DNA from: Bacteroidota bacterium
GTDB taxonomy: Bacteria > Bacteroidota > Bacteroidia > Chitinophagales > Saprospiraceae
Length of the DNA stretch: 40,983 bases
Assembly: GCA_029557915.1 (NCBI GenBank)
Contig: JAKQHS010000182.1
Coordinates: 1-40,983 of the forward strand
Reading direction: 5' to 3'
In this document: piece after piece, positions 25,533 through 34,200 of the stretch
Layout of the letters: each line of letters begins with the position of its first letter
How positions within the stretch are numbered: position 1 is the stretch's first letter
The notes under the pieces: generated by a model
Seen by the model: the letters and a program-made list of their open reading frames with translations, nothing else
Told to the model about the DNA's origin: nothing
Database searches by the model: none
Made by a program: the position numbers and the translations under genes

Positions 25533-25802
25533 ATGGTAAACAACCTCCAGGCCACTGAAACCGTAAAAATCAGGGCCGCGGACCTCTATCTTCAAAACGG
25601 ACAGGCCAATAAAGCCGCTGAATTGCTGAAAAGCATTCCCAAAACCTCAGAATATTTTAAACAGGCGGAGCCCCTTCTGCAGGAAGCACAGTTGAAACTA
25701 AATCCTGCTTCGGTGACCGTGACCGAATCGGCCGTCAAGGTCAATCCAAGATTGAGAACAGAAGCGAACTTAAAAAACCAGGTGATCAGGAAGGTAAACT
25801 AA
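25533..25802 (+). CDS. Detached copy of the TIR-TPR protein C-terminus (fragment)
   Basis: An 89-residue open frame starting with ATG at 25533. From residue 2 on it reproduces the last 88 residues of the upstream TIR protein. VNNLQATETVKIRAADLYLQ and the following ~34 residues differ at one position (Thr for Asn after SIPK); the final ~33 residues are diverged (LNPASVTVTESAVKVNPRLR versus INPSAVTVTEAAVKANQRLK). The fragment carries one TPR-like helical pair and no signal peptide. It could be a pseudogene remnant of a second TIR-TPR gene, or a small soluble protein that binds or regulates the full-length one. The reading frame is kept along its whole length and there are no internal stops, which argues against long neutral decay. 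Expression is unknown. Confidence 0.55.
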   Translation: MVNNLQATETVKIRAADLYLQNGQANKAAELLKSIPKTSEYFKQAEPLLQEAQLKLNPASVTVTESAVKVNPRLRTEANLKNQVIRKVN

Positions 25803-25826
25803 ACCGCTTATCCCAAAACTTTGGAA

Positions 25827-26951
25827 TCAGACCGGTTTTTCATAAATCCAGTATGTCTTATAGCGGATGGCGCCGATTTTTTCAACAATGCTGATCAGTA
25901 CCGCATTATCCTCTGATATCCAGGAAAGTTCTGATTTGGTATATCCCCTTTCCAGGCCCTTTTGAATAGTATAATAATAAAAGAGGATATCAAGGCCCTT
26001 TCGGCGGTATTCTTCCGCCACTCCAAGCATCAATAAGCGGAAACTTTTTATTTTTCTTTTATAATAAAACCATTTCAAGATTCCCGGCAGATCCAGCCTG
26101 CCTTTCATATGGATCAGGATAGTATTGATATCGGGGATGGTAAGAGAGCAACCGACCACCTTATCCTTGAACTCCGCAAAAAAAATCATTTCAGGATCGA
26201 CGATTTGTTTTAAGGTCTCCCCCACATAATACATCTCTTCAATGGAAGAAGGAACAAACCCCCAGGTCTCCTTCATAAAATCATTGAACAGGGTATTTAT
26301 ATTAGCCAGTTCCACGTGATAATTTTTAAGATTTACGGTCCGGAACCGCACTCCTTCTTTCTTCATTGTTTTTTCACTGATGCCTTGCATGCGTTGCAAG
26401 AGGGCCCCATTTTGTTTTACCAGCTCTTCGGTCATCAGGTAGGCGTAAAGATCATGAGCTTTTGAAAAGCCGGCCTGTTCAAACAAATGCCGGTAATACG
26501 GCGGAGTGTGATTCATCTGCATAAACGGCGGGCTGTCAAATCCCGTGAGCAGTATACCGCATTCGTTTGCTATGGAGAAATTCATTGGTCCATAGACCCG
26601 GTTCAGGCCTTTCTGGCGCAGCCATTCCAAGGCCTTATCAAAAAGGGCGGACGATACGGCAGAATCCTCCCTGCTCTCAAAAAATCCCAGGAAGCCGGCT
26701 TGCTCCCGGTGCAATTCATTATATCCTGAATCGATATAAGCCAGGATTCTGCCTAAAGCTTCCTTTTTATCCAGGATAAGCCAGGCTTTGTAAATGCAAT
26801 GGTTGAAGTAAGGATTGTTTTTCCGGTCCAGGGTGCGGCGCTGTTCCATGCGCAAGGGGGACACCCAACAGGGGTCGTTTTTATATAAACTAAAAGGAAG
26901 GTTAAAAAACAAATTCCAGTCCTGCCTGGTTAATACTTCCCTGGTCTCCAT
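25827..26951 (-). CDS. GNAT-fold acyltransferase of the sphingolipid-type operon
   Basis: A 374-residue protein. The C-terminal half contains the GNAT acyl-CoA-binding loop, MLGVAEEYRRKGLDILFYYY (about residues 306-325), preceded by FFAEFKDKVVGCSLTIPD. The N-terminal half (WVSPLRMEQRRTLDRKNNPY, VYGPMNFSIANECGILLTGF, PPYYRHLFEQAGFSKAHDLY) is the extended region typical of a YghO-like family of large GNATs. It is the last gene of a three-gene operon with an SDR and an alpha-oxoamine synthase; only one base separates it from the SDR gene. In Caulobacter, bacterial ceramide synthase is an acyl-CoA-dependent N-acyltransferase encoded near serine palmitoyltransferase, so N-acylation of a sphingoid base is a reasonable role here. 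This is inference from context; the acyl acceptor is not visible in the sequence. Confidence 0.75.
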   Translation of the reverse strand: METREVLTRQDWNLFFNLPFSLYKNDPCWVSPLRMEQRRTLDRKNNPYFNHCIYKAWLILDKKEALGRILAYIDSGYNELHREQAGFLGFFESREDSAVSSALFDKALEWLRQKGLNRVYGPMNFSIANECGILLTGFDSPPFMQMNHTPPYYRHLFEQAGFSKAHDLYAYLMTEELVKQNGALLQRMQGISEKTMKKEGVRFRTVNLKNYHVELANINTLFNDFMKETWGFVPSSIEEMYYVGETLKQIVDPEMIFFAEFKDKVVGCSLTIPDINTILIHMKGRLDLPGILKWFYYKRKIKSFRLLMLGVAEEYRRKGLDILFYYYTIQKGLERGYTKSELSWISEDNAVLISIVEKIGAIRYKTYWIYEKPV

Positions 26952-26952
26952 A

Positions 26953-27792
26953 TTATGGATTGGTCTGCCTGGACAGCCGGTTTCTTTCCCTGAGAATGAT
27001 CGAATCCGTAAGCCGGTTGAACAGACCTGGAAAATTATTTTTCATCCAGCGCACGAAACGGCTGTTGAAATCGCAATAGATTTCGAACTTGTTTTTTAGT
27101 AACCCATCCATAAAAATCTTCGCGACACGCTCAGCTGTGATTGCTTTAATGTTTTTATTTAAGGCGATGCTTTCAGGGAGGCTGTGTTTTCGTTCGTATT
27201 CCAACAAGGGGGTATCGGTGTCCGGCGGATAAATGATGCATATGCGGATGCCGTCATCCTTTGCCTCCAGGCGCAAACATTCCACCAGGCCGGTCATGGC
27301 AAATTTAGGCGGGGCATAACCGCTGTATCCAATGACACCGGTATACCCCGCCACGCTGGATACAAAAGCCATCAAGCCTTTGTTTTTTTTCAACCAGGGC
27401 CAGGCTGCTTTCGTGGCATACACGGTACCCAGGTAATTGGTAAACAGGCATGCCTCCAGGTCCTGAATAGGTTGATCGGCAAACCGGCCGCAGGTGATGA
27501 TCCCGGCACTGTTTATGAGCACATCGATCCCATTGAACCGGTCAACGATTTTAAGAATAACCATATTGATCTGTTCCCTGTCCGATATATCTGCCGGGTA
27601 ATAGAAAATACCAGAAGGAAGACCACTGATTTTTTCCAGTTCTTTCTTTGCCTGAATCAGTTTTTCTTCATTTCGGCTGATCAGTACCGTTTTTGCTTTA
27701 CGCAGGGCAAATTCTTTTGCCACAGCCAGTCCAATACCGGAAGAGCCGCCTGTGATAACCACTACTTTCTCTTCATACTCATGGTCGATCAT
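26953..27792 (-). CDS. Short-chain dehydrogenase, 3-ketosphinganine-reductase-like
   Basis: A 279-residue SDR. The cofactor motif is TGGSSGIG (residues 14-21) with an SRNEEKL segment suggesting NADPH use. LINSAG follows near 92-97, and the catalytic Ser (SS, 145-146), Tyr159 and Lys163 lie in VSSVAGYTGVIGYSGYAPPK. The stretch IIYPPDTDTPLLEYE (187-200) is strikingly like the AYPPDTDTPGF signature of eukaryotic 3-ketodihydrosphingosine reductase (KDSR), as are ISRNEEKLIQAKKELE and NYLGTVYATKA. It probably reduces the 3-keto lipid made by the upstream synthase. A C-terminal segment with FVRWMKNNFPGLFNRL may be amphipathic and membrane-binding. Its start overlaps the synthase stop by 4 bases (27789-27792), which implies translational coupling. 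Confidence 0.85.
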   Translation of the reverse strand: MIDHEYEEKVVVITGGSSGIGLAVAKEFALRKAKTVLISRNEEKLIQAKKELEKISGLPSGIFYYPADISDREQINMVILKIVDRFNGIDVLINSAGIITCGRFADQPIQDLEACLFTNYLGTVYATKAAWPWLKKNKGLMAFVSSVAGYTGVIGYSGYAPPKFAMTGLVECLRLEAKDDGIRICIIYPPDTDTPLLEYERKHSLPESIALNKNIKAITAERVAKIFMDGLLKNKFEIYCDFNSRFVRWMKNNFPGLFNRLTDSIILRERNRLSRQTNP

Positions 27793-28976
27793 GATTGTTT
27801 TATGACGGTGGTATATAATTCTTCCAGTGCCTCCGCAAATTGATCAATGCGGTCTGCTGATTGGGCAGCGGTACCGCACAGTCGAAGGATGGCTGAGTTA
27901 AGGGGCACCGCAGGGTAGATGACCGCAGTGGCCAGGAACCCCTGATCTAAAAGCCCTTTGGACAATTTGGCGGCATCTTCATTTTTACCACAACTGACCG
28001 GGATGATCGGGCTTTGTGTGGAGCCTGTAAGGATTCCGCCCTTACGTAATCCGGTCATCATCCGGCTGGTGTTTTGCCATAATTTATTTAACCTCCAGGT
28101 TTCTTTATCAATAATTTCCAGGGACTTGAGGGCAGCTGCTGAATTGGCCGGCGATAAGGCAGCCGAAAACATGTAGGGCGCCCCACCGTGTTTGAGATAA
28201 AGGATGACTTCCTCTTTTGCAGAAACGAATCCTCCATTGGCGGGTATCGCTTTGGACAGGGAACCGGTGAAAAGATCAATCCGGCCGGGATCAATGCCAA
28301 AATGTTCAGCGACCCCTCGTCCTGTTTTTCCCAGAACGCCCAGGGAATGTGCCTCATCGACCATCAGGAATGCACGATAGGCCTCTTTGAGGGCAAGGAT
28401 TTCAGGCAAGGGACAGATATCCCCGTCCATGGAATAAACCCCTTCGACCAGGATCAATTTCCTTTTTACCCGGTCATTTTTTTCCAAAACAGATTTTAAT
28501 GAAAGGGGGTCATTATGCCTGAAAGGTTCCGGTTGAATGCCTGCCACTTTTAACGCATCGACGATACTCCGGTGAATGCGCTCGTCGGCAATGACCAGGT
28601 CGTTTTTGCTGAACAGGCCGGCGATGACCGCGAGGTTGGCCATATAGCCGGAACTCAAAACCATCGAAGATTCGGTTCCCATAAACCGGCTTAGTGATTT
28701 TTCCAGGTGATGGTGCAGCACATTGGTCCCGGTCAGTAATCGTACACCACCGGTGCCGGTTCCGTACTCATGAATGGCATCGATAGCAGCGGATTCAATT
28801 TCCGGATGACCGATCAAACCCAGGTAATCGTATGAGGACATCATATAAACGGGCTTGTCCCGGATGTTAACCTTTGGGCCTGATTTTCCTTTTATGACTT
28901 CCTGGAAGGTATAGATATCCTCATCGGCGCCCAGCTTTAAAAGTTCAAACCAGCGATGCGCCAATGCGGTGGTCAA
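27789..28976 (-). CDS. Alpha-oxoamine synthase (serine palmitoyltransferase-like, PLP-dependent)
   Basis: A PLP enzyme of fold type I in the KBL/AONS/serine-palmitoyltransferase family, which condenses an amino acid with an acyl thioester and releases CO2. Motifs are SSYDYLGLIGHPE, YGTGTGGVRLLTGTNVLHHH, MVDEAHSLGVLGKTGRG and the PLP lysine in FTGSLSKAIPANGG (Lys242 counted from the TTG at 28976). With a KDSR-like reductase and an acyltransferase downstream, the likely product is 3-ketosphinganine. The related cysteate acyltransferase of sulfonolipid (capnine) synthesis, or KBL, cannot be excluded. The continuous frame starts only at a TTG. Upstream in another frame an ATG at 29073 encodes what looks like the missing N-terminus, so a 1-nt frameshift near 28977 is suspected; the full protein would be about 427 residues. 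Confidence 0.85.
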   Translation of the reverse strand: MTTALAHRWFELLKLGADEDIYTFQEVIKGKSGPKVNIRDKPVYMMSSYDYLGLIGHPEIESAAIDAIHEYGTGTGGVRLLTGTNVLHHHLEKSLSRFMGTESSMVLSSGYMANLAVIAGLFSKNDLVIADERIHRSIVDALKVAGIQPEPFRHNDPLSLKSVLEKNDRVKRKLILVEGVYSMDGDICPLPEILALKEAYRAFLMVDEAHSLGVLGKTGRGVAEHFGIDPGRIDLFTGSLSKAIPANGGFVSAKEEVILYLKHGGAPYMFSAALSPANSAAALKSLEIIDKETWRLNKLWQNTSRMMTGLRKGGILTGSTQSPIIPVSCGKNEDAAKLSKGLLDQGFLATAVIYPAVPLNSAILRLCGTAAQSADRIDQFAEALEELYTTVIKQS

Positions 28977-29073
28977 GGAGGAGATGATCCCGGGATCTGA
29001 AATTGGGTTTTCTGTTAAAAAACTCTTTTACCAGGTATTGATTTTGTTTTCCTTCAAGATTGAGTGTTTTCAT
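28945..29073 (-). pseudogene. Frameshifted N-terminal segment of the alpha-oxoamine synthase gene
   Basis: From the ATG at 29073 the minus strand reads MKTLNLEGKQNQYLVKEFFN then RKPNFRSRDHLLLDHRIGA before a TGA at 28945. The synthase frame begins inside it at 28976, 97 nt (32 codons plus one base) after the ATG. Removing one base from the CTCCTCCTTG tract would join them as NFRSRDHLLLTTALAHRWFELL, a smooth helical N-terminus. A sequencing or assembly error, a genuine mutation with a downstream TTG restart, or recoding are all possible. Confidence 0.55.
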
Positions 29074-29202
29074 AAAATAAAATATAGCCCAGGGCGAACT
29101 TCATTGCAGTCATTGAGGAGCAAAACTCAAATCCATTGCCTTTAAATTAGCAAATTCATTTTGTTAGTCCTACATTTATTTTGGCATTATTTTTTTTCAA
29201 TT

Positions 29203-29736
29203 ATGCTATTGATACAACTTACAGGTTTATCGGGGTCCGGCAAATCAACTATAGCGGATGGCACGAGAACGAGGTTGTTGGAAAAGGGATTACCCGTGGA
29301 GGTTATCGATGGCGACATTTACCGTAATAAATTATATCCTGAGCTGTGTTTTTCCCGGGAAGAACGTTGTGAAAATATCCGGCGCCTGGCTTGGCTGGCA
29401 AACCGTTTTGTTTCCCACGGGGTCATCACCTTGTTGGCAGCAATAAACCCATTTGAAGAAGTGCGAAGGGAAATAAAGGCCAACGGGCCCCATGTCAAAA
29501 CAGTCTGGATCCGCTGTGATCTGGAAACGCTTATGAAAAGGGACACCAAACAACTTTACAGAAGAGCCTTCCTTCCCGAAGGCCATCCGGATAAAATTTT
29601 AAATCTAACGGGGGTCAATGATCCATTTGAAATCCCGGAGAAAGCCGATCTCATTGTGGACACCACTTTCGAGGTCGAAGAAATCAGTATTGGGAAATTG
29701 TATCATTTTATATTAAATACACTGGAAACCGCCTGA
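29203..29736 (+). CDS. cysC: Adenylyl-sulfate (APS) kinase
   Basis: Phosphorylates adenosine 5'-phosphosulfate to PAPS, the donor for sulfation. The ATG at 29203 is chosen over a TTG at 29161 because it starts right at the first strand: MLLIQLTGLSGSGKSTIADG, whose P-loop GLSGSGKST is at residues 7-15. Further APS-kinase features are VEVIDGDIYRNKLYPELCFS (substrate-binding and lid start), EERCENIRRLAWLANRFVSHG, and an FLPEGHPDKILNLTGVNDPF lid segment. At about 177 residues it is a typical stand-alone kinase. There is no ATP sulfurylase, sulfotransferase or APS reductase in the window. It is divergent from the sphingolipid-type operon, so a role in making a sulfated lipid is conceivable but unproven. 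The 263 bases after it (29737-29999) contain nothing I can identify. Confidence 0.88.
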   Translation: MLLIQLTGLSGSGKSTIADGTRTRLLEKGLPVEVIDGDIYRNKLYPELCFSREERCENIRRLAWLANRFVSHGVITLLAAINPFEEVRREIKANGPHVKTVWIRCDLETLMKRDTKQLYRRAFLPEGHPDKILNLTGVNDPFEIPEKADLIVDTTFEVEEISIGKLYHFILNTLETA

Positions 29737-29999
29737 TGGTTAAAGAAAAATTATTCCCCTTAACGCTTTATATGGTCATGAAAATTGCCAAAGAGAATGG
29801 TGAATAACCGGAGTGTTATACTCAACTTCATGGACAGCACCTCTTTGGATTGATCAAAATGCTCGTCGTTTCCGGTTAGAAAGAATACCTGACTGTATAA
29901 ATAATGTAACAACACGGTAACAAAATTCACCCCCTGTTACACTTATATATAACCCTAATCATCGGCTAGTATTCATTGATTAAAGTTAAACCAGGTAAT

Positions 30000-30788
30000 A
30001 TGAAAGTTATTCTATGCTTTTGCCTTCTCATCTTAACAAATTGTGGGACAGTTTCAAAATTGCCTAAAACTCAAGGAGACCCATTAAATGTAAATTCTTA
30101 TGGTTACCATCCACTGGATCCTCTTCCCGTTGAATTGGAGGCGGATACGGCAAACCCATTGACCAATTCAAGATTGTTGAAAGCCATGCCAGATGAAACC
30201 ATACGGCTGGCCATTGGCCAGGTAATCAGTACCGGAGGATTAAAATTTACAACGGCTTCAGCCGGATACGAGGGTAATAGTTATGTGGTTGTATTGGATT
30301 ATATAAAATTCAACACCAATTCTTTTAATGTAAAAGTGGATAGATCAAATGGCAGGGCAACCAAGGCGAATGTATTGGAACAGAGTTCCCAGGAGGGCGA
30401 TGCAATTATTCCTTTATATATTGGCGTGGGTTTGAGATTAACAGCCAACATTACCATTAATAAGGGGCAAGTGGATTTAGGCAATTTATTTGCGATTGGT
30501 GCGCAGGCAGCATCACAAAGGATTTCAGGTACCTTGACGGTCCAGACCCTGGGAATTAGCGGGGAGAATATTTCTGCTGTCATTCCCATGCCCAGTGAAA
30601 TAAACACGACTACCATTCAGAATGCCATCCTTGCATTGGGCATGATAAAAGCTAAAATTTATGAAGACAATACGACCATCACTCCAAGGGTTGTGGGCGT
30701 ATATAATAACATTGGAGGGTCTACTGAAGTGATCAATGGATTTATATCTTCCATTTTGCAAAAACCTAAAATATTGGCGGTTAAATAA
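30000..30788 (+). CDS. Lipoprotein of unknown family upstream of the CHAT polyprotein
   Basis: A 262-residue protein starting with ATG at 30000. The frame opens at a TTG at 29976, but the ATG gives a standard lipoprotein signal, MKVILCFCLLILTNC. The mature region is beta-rich and glycine-poor: YVVVLDYIKFNTNSFNVKVD, PLYIGVGLRLTANITINKG, SGTLTVQTLGISGENISAVI and a C-terminal ITPRVVGVYNNIGGSTEVIN segment. A central RLTANITI...DLGNLFAIGAQAAS stretch alternates like an amphipathic hairpin, but I see no gasdermin, perforin or MACPF signature. The domain is unknown to me. It is co-oriented with the 1774-residue lipase/CHAT gene, 417 bases upstream of it. A distinct promoter between them suggests separate transcription. 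Confidence 0.75.
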   Translation: MKVILCFCLLILTNCGTVSKLPKTQGDPLNVNSYGYHPLDPLPVELEADTANPLTNSRLLKAMPDETIRLAIGQVISTGGLKFTTASAGYEGNSYVVVLDYIKFNTNSFNVKVDRSNGRATKANVLEQSSQEGDAIIPLYIGVGLRLTANITINKGQVDLGNLFAIGAQAASQRISGTLTVQTLGISGENISAVIPMPSEINTTTIQNAILALGMIKAKIYEDNTTITPRVVGVYNNIGGSTEVINGFISSILQKPKILAVK

Positions 30789-30877
30789 TGATTTCCGGCT
30801 CGTCCCTGGTCGTAGGAAGGCGGAGCAAATCTGCGGAAATAGAGTCTGTGTAGCCTTTTTTGGTTTTCATCTCAGCT

Positions 30878-30896
30878 CCGGGGCTAAAGCCCCCGG
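30878..30896. repeat. CCGGGG-ctaaag-CCCCCGG extragenic palindrome
   Basis: A near-perfect inverted repeat in the 417-bp gap 30789-31205, with the same core (taaagccCCGG) as the units in the 11.8-12.1 kb island. It lies about 90 bases after the lipoprotein stop codon. It has no T-run, so it is not a standard terminator. The rest of the gap shows no gene; its right end contains the putative promoter of the large CHAT gene. Confidence 0.55.
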
Positions 30897-31062
30897 TTGA
30901 ATGATTATCTGGATTTAATGGTTCCGTTCAAAAGGGGTCTATCCTTTCGCTTGCATTATGGCTTATCTCATAAAACCGGACCGCATTGATCCAACGAGTG
31001 ATTTTAGGATTGTGAATTTGGCCAAACGGCCCAGAAATAATCCTGTTTTATTTTACGTTCAG

Positions 31063-31097
31063 TTTGTATAGGACTTTTTTCTTAATTCTTATCTTTA
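31063..31097 (+). promoter_or_regulatory. Possible promoter of the lipase/CHAT gene
   Basis: TTTG at 31063-31066 is followed after 23 nt by TATCTTTA at 31090-31097, close to TAnnTTTG with the last base changed. The spacing is at the upper end of the allowed range. Transcription would begin near 31104, with a leader of about 100 nt before the ATG at 31206. Confidence 0.4.
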
Positions 31098-31205
31098 AGA
31101 GACCACAATACCCCCATTATAATTACCCGTTATCTGATGTTTTTACCGGTACCTTTTGTACCCCGGTTGTACATTGATCTAAAACAGCATTAAATCATTT
31201 AATGA

Positions 31206-34200
31206 ATGAAAACAATCAAAATACTGGGCAGGCCGGTCCTGAAAGAAGAAGGGGGGATCGAAGCCCTTCAAAGCCAGTTCAACAAGGTGGAAAAATCGTT
31301 CCGCCTGGAATCCCTTCGCGGGGAAACGAAGGTCATGGATACCGGAGCAAAAGCCGGGGATATCATTGCCCTGGAATTTGAAGACGGGGGAGAATGGATT
31401 GGATCCGCAGACGATATTGAAGAGATCTTTGGGATACCGCAACCCGCAAAGCGTGGGGCGGGGGCGGATATTTTCCCTTCACGCCTGGCCGTGAATTCCG
31501 GGGAAAGGGGTTTGCAGGATATCGGGATCAAATTCCTGCACCTGATCCGGGGCAAGGGAACAAAAAGCATCAGCCAGGCGGCGGCAAAAAAACTCGGACA
31601 AACCGCTGATGAAAAAATGATGCCCAAACCCGGCTTGTTCATGGTCAATGGGCAGGGTATCCTTACTCCGGTGAAAACCGGGTTGAAACCGGATAAATAT
31701 TTATTGTTTATTCATGGCACCCTGAGTTCTTTTCACGGTTCATTTGGAGATTTATTTGATAAGGAGTCAGAAAATGACCTCGGCCAAACAATCATCAGGC
31801 AATACCAAAACAAGGTATTGGCCCTGCAACATTTTACTTTATCCCAAAGCCCGTTTGATAACGCGCTGGAGGTACTAAAACTTTTACCCAAAGGATCCAG
31901 CCTGGACATCCTCTCCCATTCCCGCGGAGGCCTGGTGGCCGATATCCTGGCCTGCTGCGATAAAAGAAATGTTTTGAAAGGGTATTCCGCTGAGAATATT
32001 ACCCTTGCCCGGGATCAGGATGAATCCCTGGCAAAAACGCTGGAACAAATCAATGCGCTCGCTACCCGTAAAGAAATCATCGTGGAAAAAGTGATCCGGA
32101 TTGCCTGCCCGGCAAATGGCACACTCCTTCTGAGCAACCGGCTGGACCATTTCCTCAATGGATTTTTGCGGGCGATCGGCTTATTGGCCGGTGGGCGATC
32201 TAATCCTGTTTATCCGTTTATCCGCGGATTGATTACCGATGTCATCCGCGCCCGCCTGACCCCGGGCATTTTACCCGGCCTTTGGTCCATGGTGCCCGAA
32301 TCAACGCCCCAACGGCTCATCAACCGCCCGGAGGTGATGCTCTCCAACCATCTGCTGGTGATCGAAGGGGATGCGGAAAAAGGAAAAAACTTCTGGCAAT
32401 CCATCCAGGTAGTGCTCACCAACCTTTATTACAGGGAAGACAATGATTTTGTAGTCCATACCGGCAGCATGCGTTATGGAGCCCTGCGCCAGTCAGGCCT
32501 TTATTTTTTTCTTTCCAAAGACGAAGACACCTCCCATTTTAATTATTTTAAAAACGAAAACACCAGACTGGCCATTCAGGACGCCCTAAACACCCCTCCC
32601 GGACAGCCTGTGCGAAGATTCGAGTACCGGGCCGCCTCTGAAAGGGATCGCGGGGTATTGGTGGACCTGTTTGTGAGCCTGAAAGCCATTTCCGCCGATC
32701 GTATTTCAGGGAACAAACCGGTGGTGATCCTCCTTCCGGGCATTATGGGAACCCATCTGTCCGTCAATGGGCAGATCATCTGGGCAGACCTTGGGGAGAT
32801 TGGCAAGGGAAGGATCGTAACGGATCTTCATGCCGGCAATTACGATGTAGGCACCACCCATATCATCGGCGATTTTTACCAAAAACTGGTCGGATACCTC
32901 GGTAAGGATTACGATGTGTACACCATGGGGTACGACTGGAGACAGACCCTCGCCCAGGCGGTTGGGAAATTAAATACCCTCCTTGAGGATATACGGCAGC
33001 GGGCTCCTTTACAAACTATCTCGATCGTAGCCCACTCCATGGGAGGGCTTGTGGTACGGGATATGATGAGGTTGCATCCGGATCCATGGTCTGCCTATAT
33101 CGAACGACCGGGTTCACGGGTGATCTTGTTGGGAACCCCCTGGCTGGGCTCCCATCTGATCATGGAAGTGTTTACCGGCCATCAAAGCCGTGTGCGTCAG
33201 CTTAGCTTTTTGGACACCCGGCACAGGCGGGATGAACTGATCCGCGTTTTTAACCAATATCCCGGGGTGTATGAATTATTACCCATTAATGAAGAACCTT
33301 TCGAAAAAGACAGTTTCTGGAATTCAATCAATGCGGAACTGGAATCGGACAAGATCCTTTTGCCTCCTTTATTAAATGAATTTAACCGGTATAAAAACCA
33401 GGTAAAGGCGTTCAGTAAAAATCCAGACCTGAAAAACATCTATTATATAGCCGGTAAAAGCGATCATACCACCTGCGCTTACCGGATCCGGAAGAACTTT
33501 TTCGGGAAGAGGCTGCAATACCTGGGCACGCCGGAAGGAGATGGATCGGTGACCTGGATGCTGGGCATTCCCAAAACACTGCCGGTCGAAAGGCTTTATT
33601 ATGCACCCGACACCGGCCATGGAGACCTGGCCAACGATGAAAGTTTGTTTCCGGGCATCCGTGAAATTCTTACAAACGGCGCCACCCGTCAGATCAGCCA
33701 GCAACGTCCTGTCTTACCTGCCATCCGTTCGGTCATGAACAAGGAAGGAATACAAATCATCGAACCCATGCCGGATACCCTGGTATCAAACCGTGCGGAT
33801 GAAGCCTATTCCATTCTTCTTGACCGGCCCAGGGCCACTTCCCGCCCGGCGCGGTCTAACACCCGGATCCTTGAGGTATCGGTAGTCCACGGAGATCTTC
33901 GGATAGCGAGTCATCCGGTGATGGCCGGACATTTTGTACGCGATGGCATCACCAATGCCGAGGCGGCGATTGACTATTATTTCGACCGTAAACTTTCCGA
34001 AAGGCACCGGCTTTCGGGTTATCCGGAACAAGTGGGAGAGAGCCTTGTTTTGTTTGATCCGGTCAAATATCCCAAAGGAACGGTGATTCTCGGATTGGGA
34101 GAAAGCACGGCCCTGACCCCGTTTCACCTTCGGAAAACCGTGGAAGCCGGCATCATCAGTTATGCCATGCATTTCAGGGATAATGTAAGTACCGCAATTG

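Noticed and set aside
30000-30788. Gasdermin or MACPF pore-former
   Set aside because: Although beta-rich and upstream of a CHAT gene, it has an exported lipoprotein signal and no family signature.
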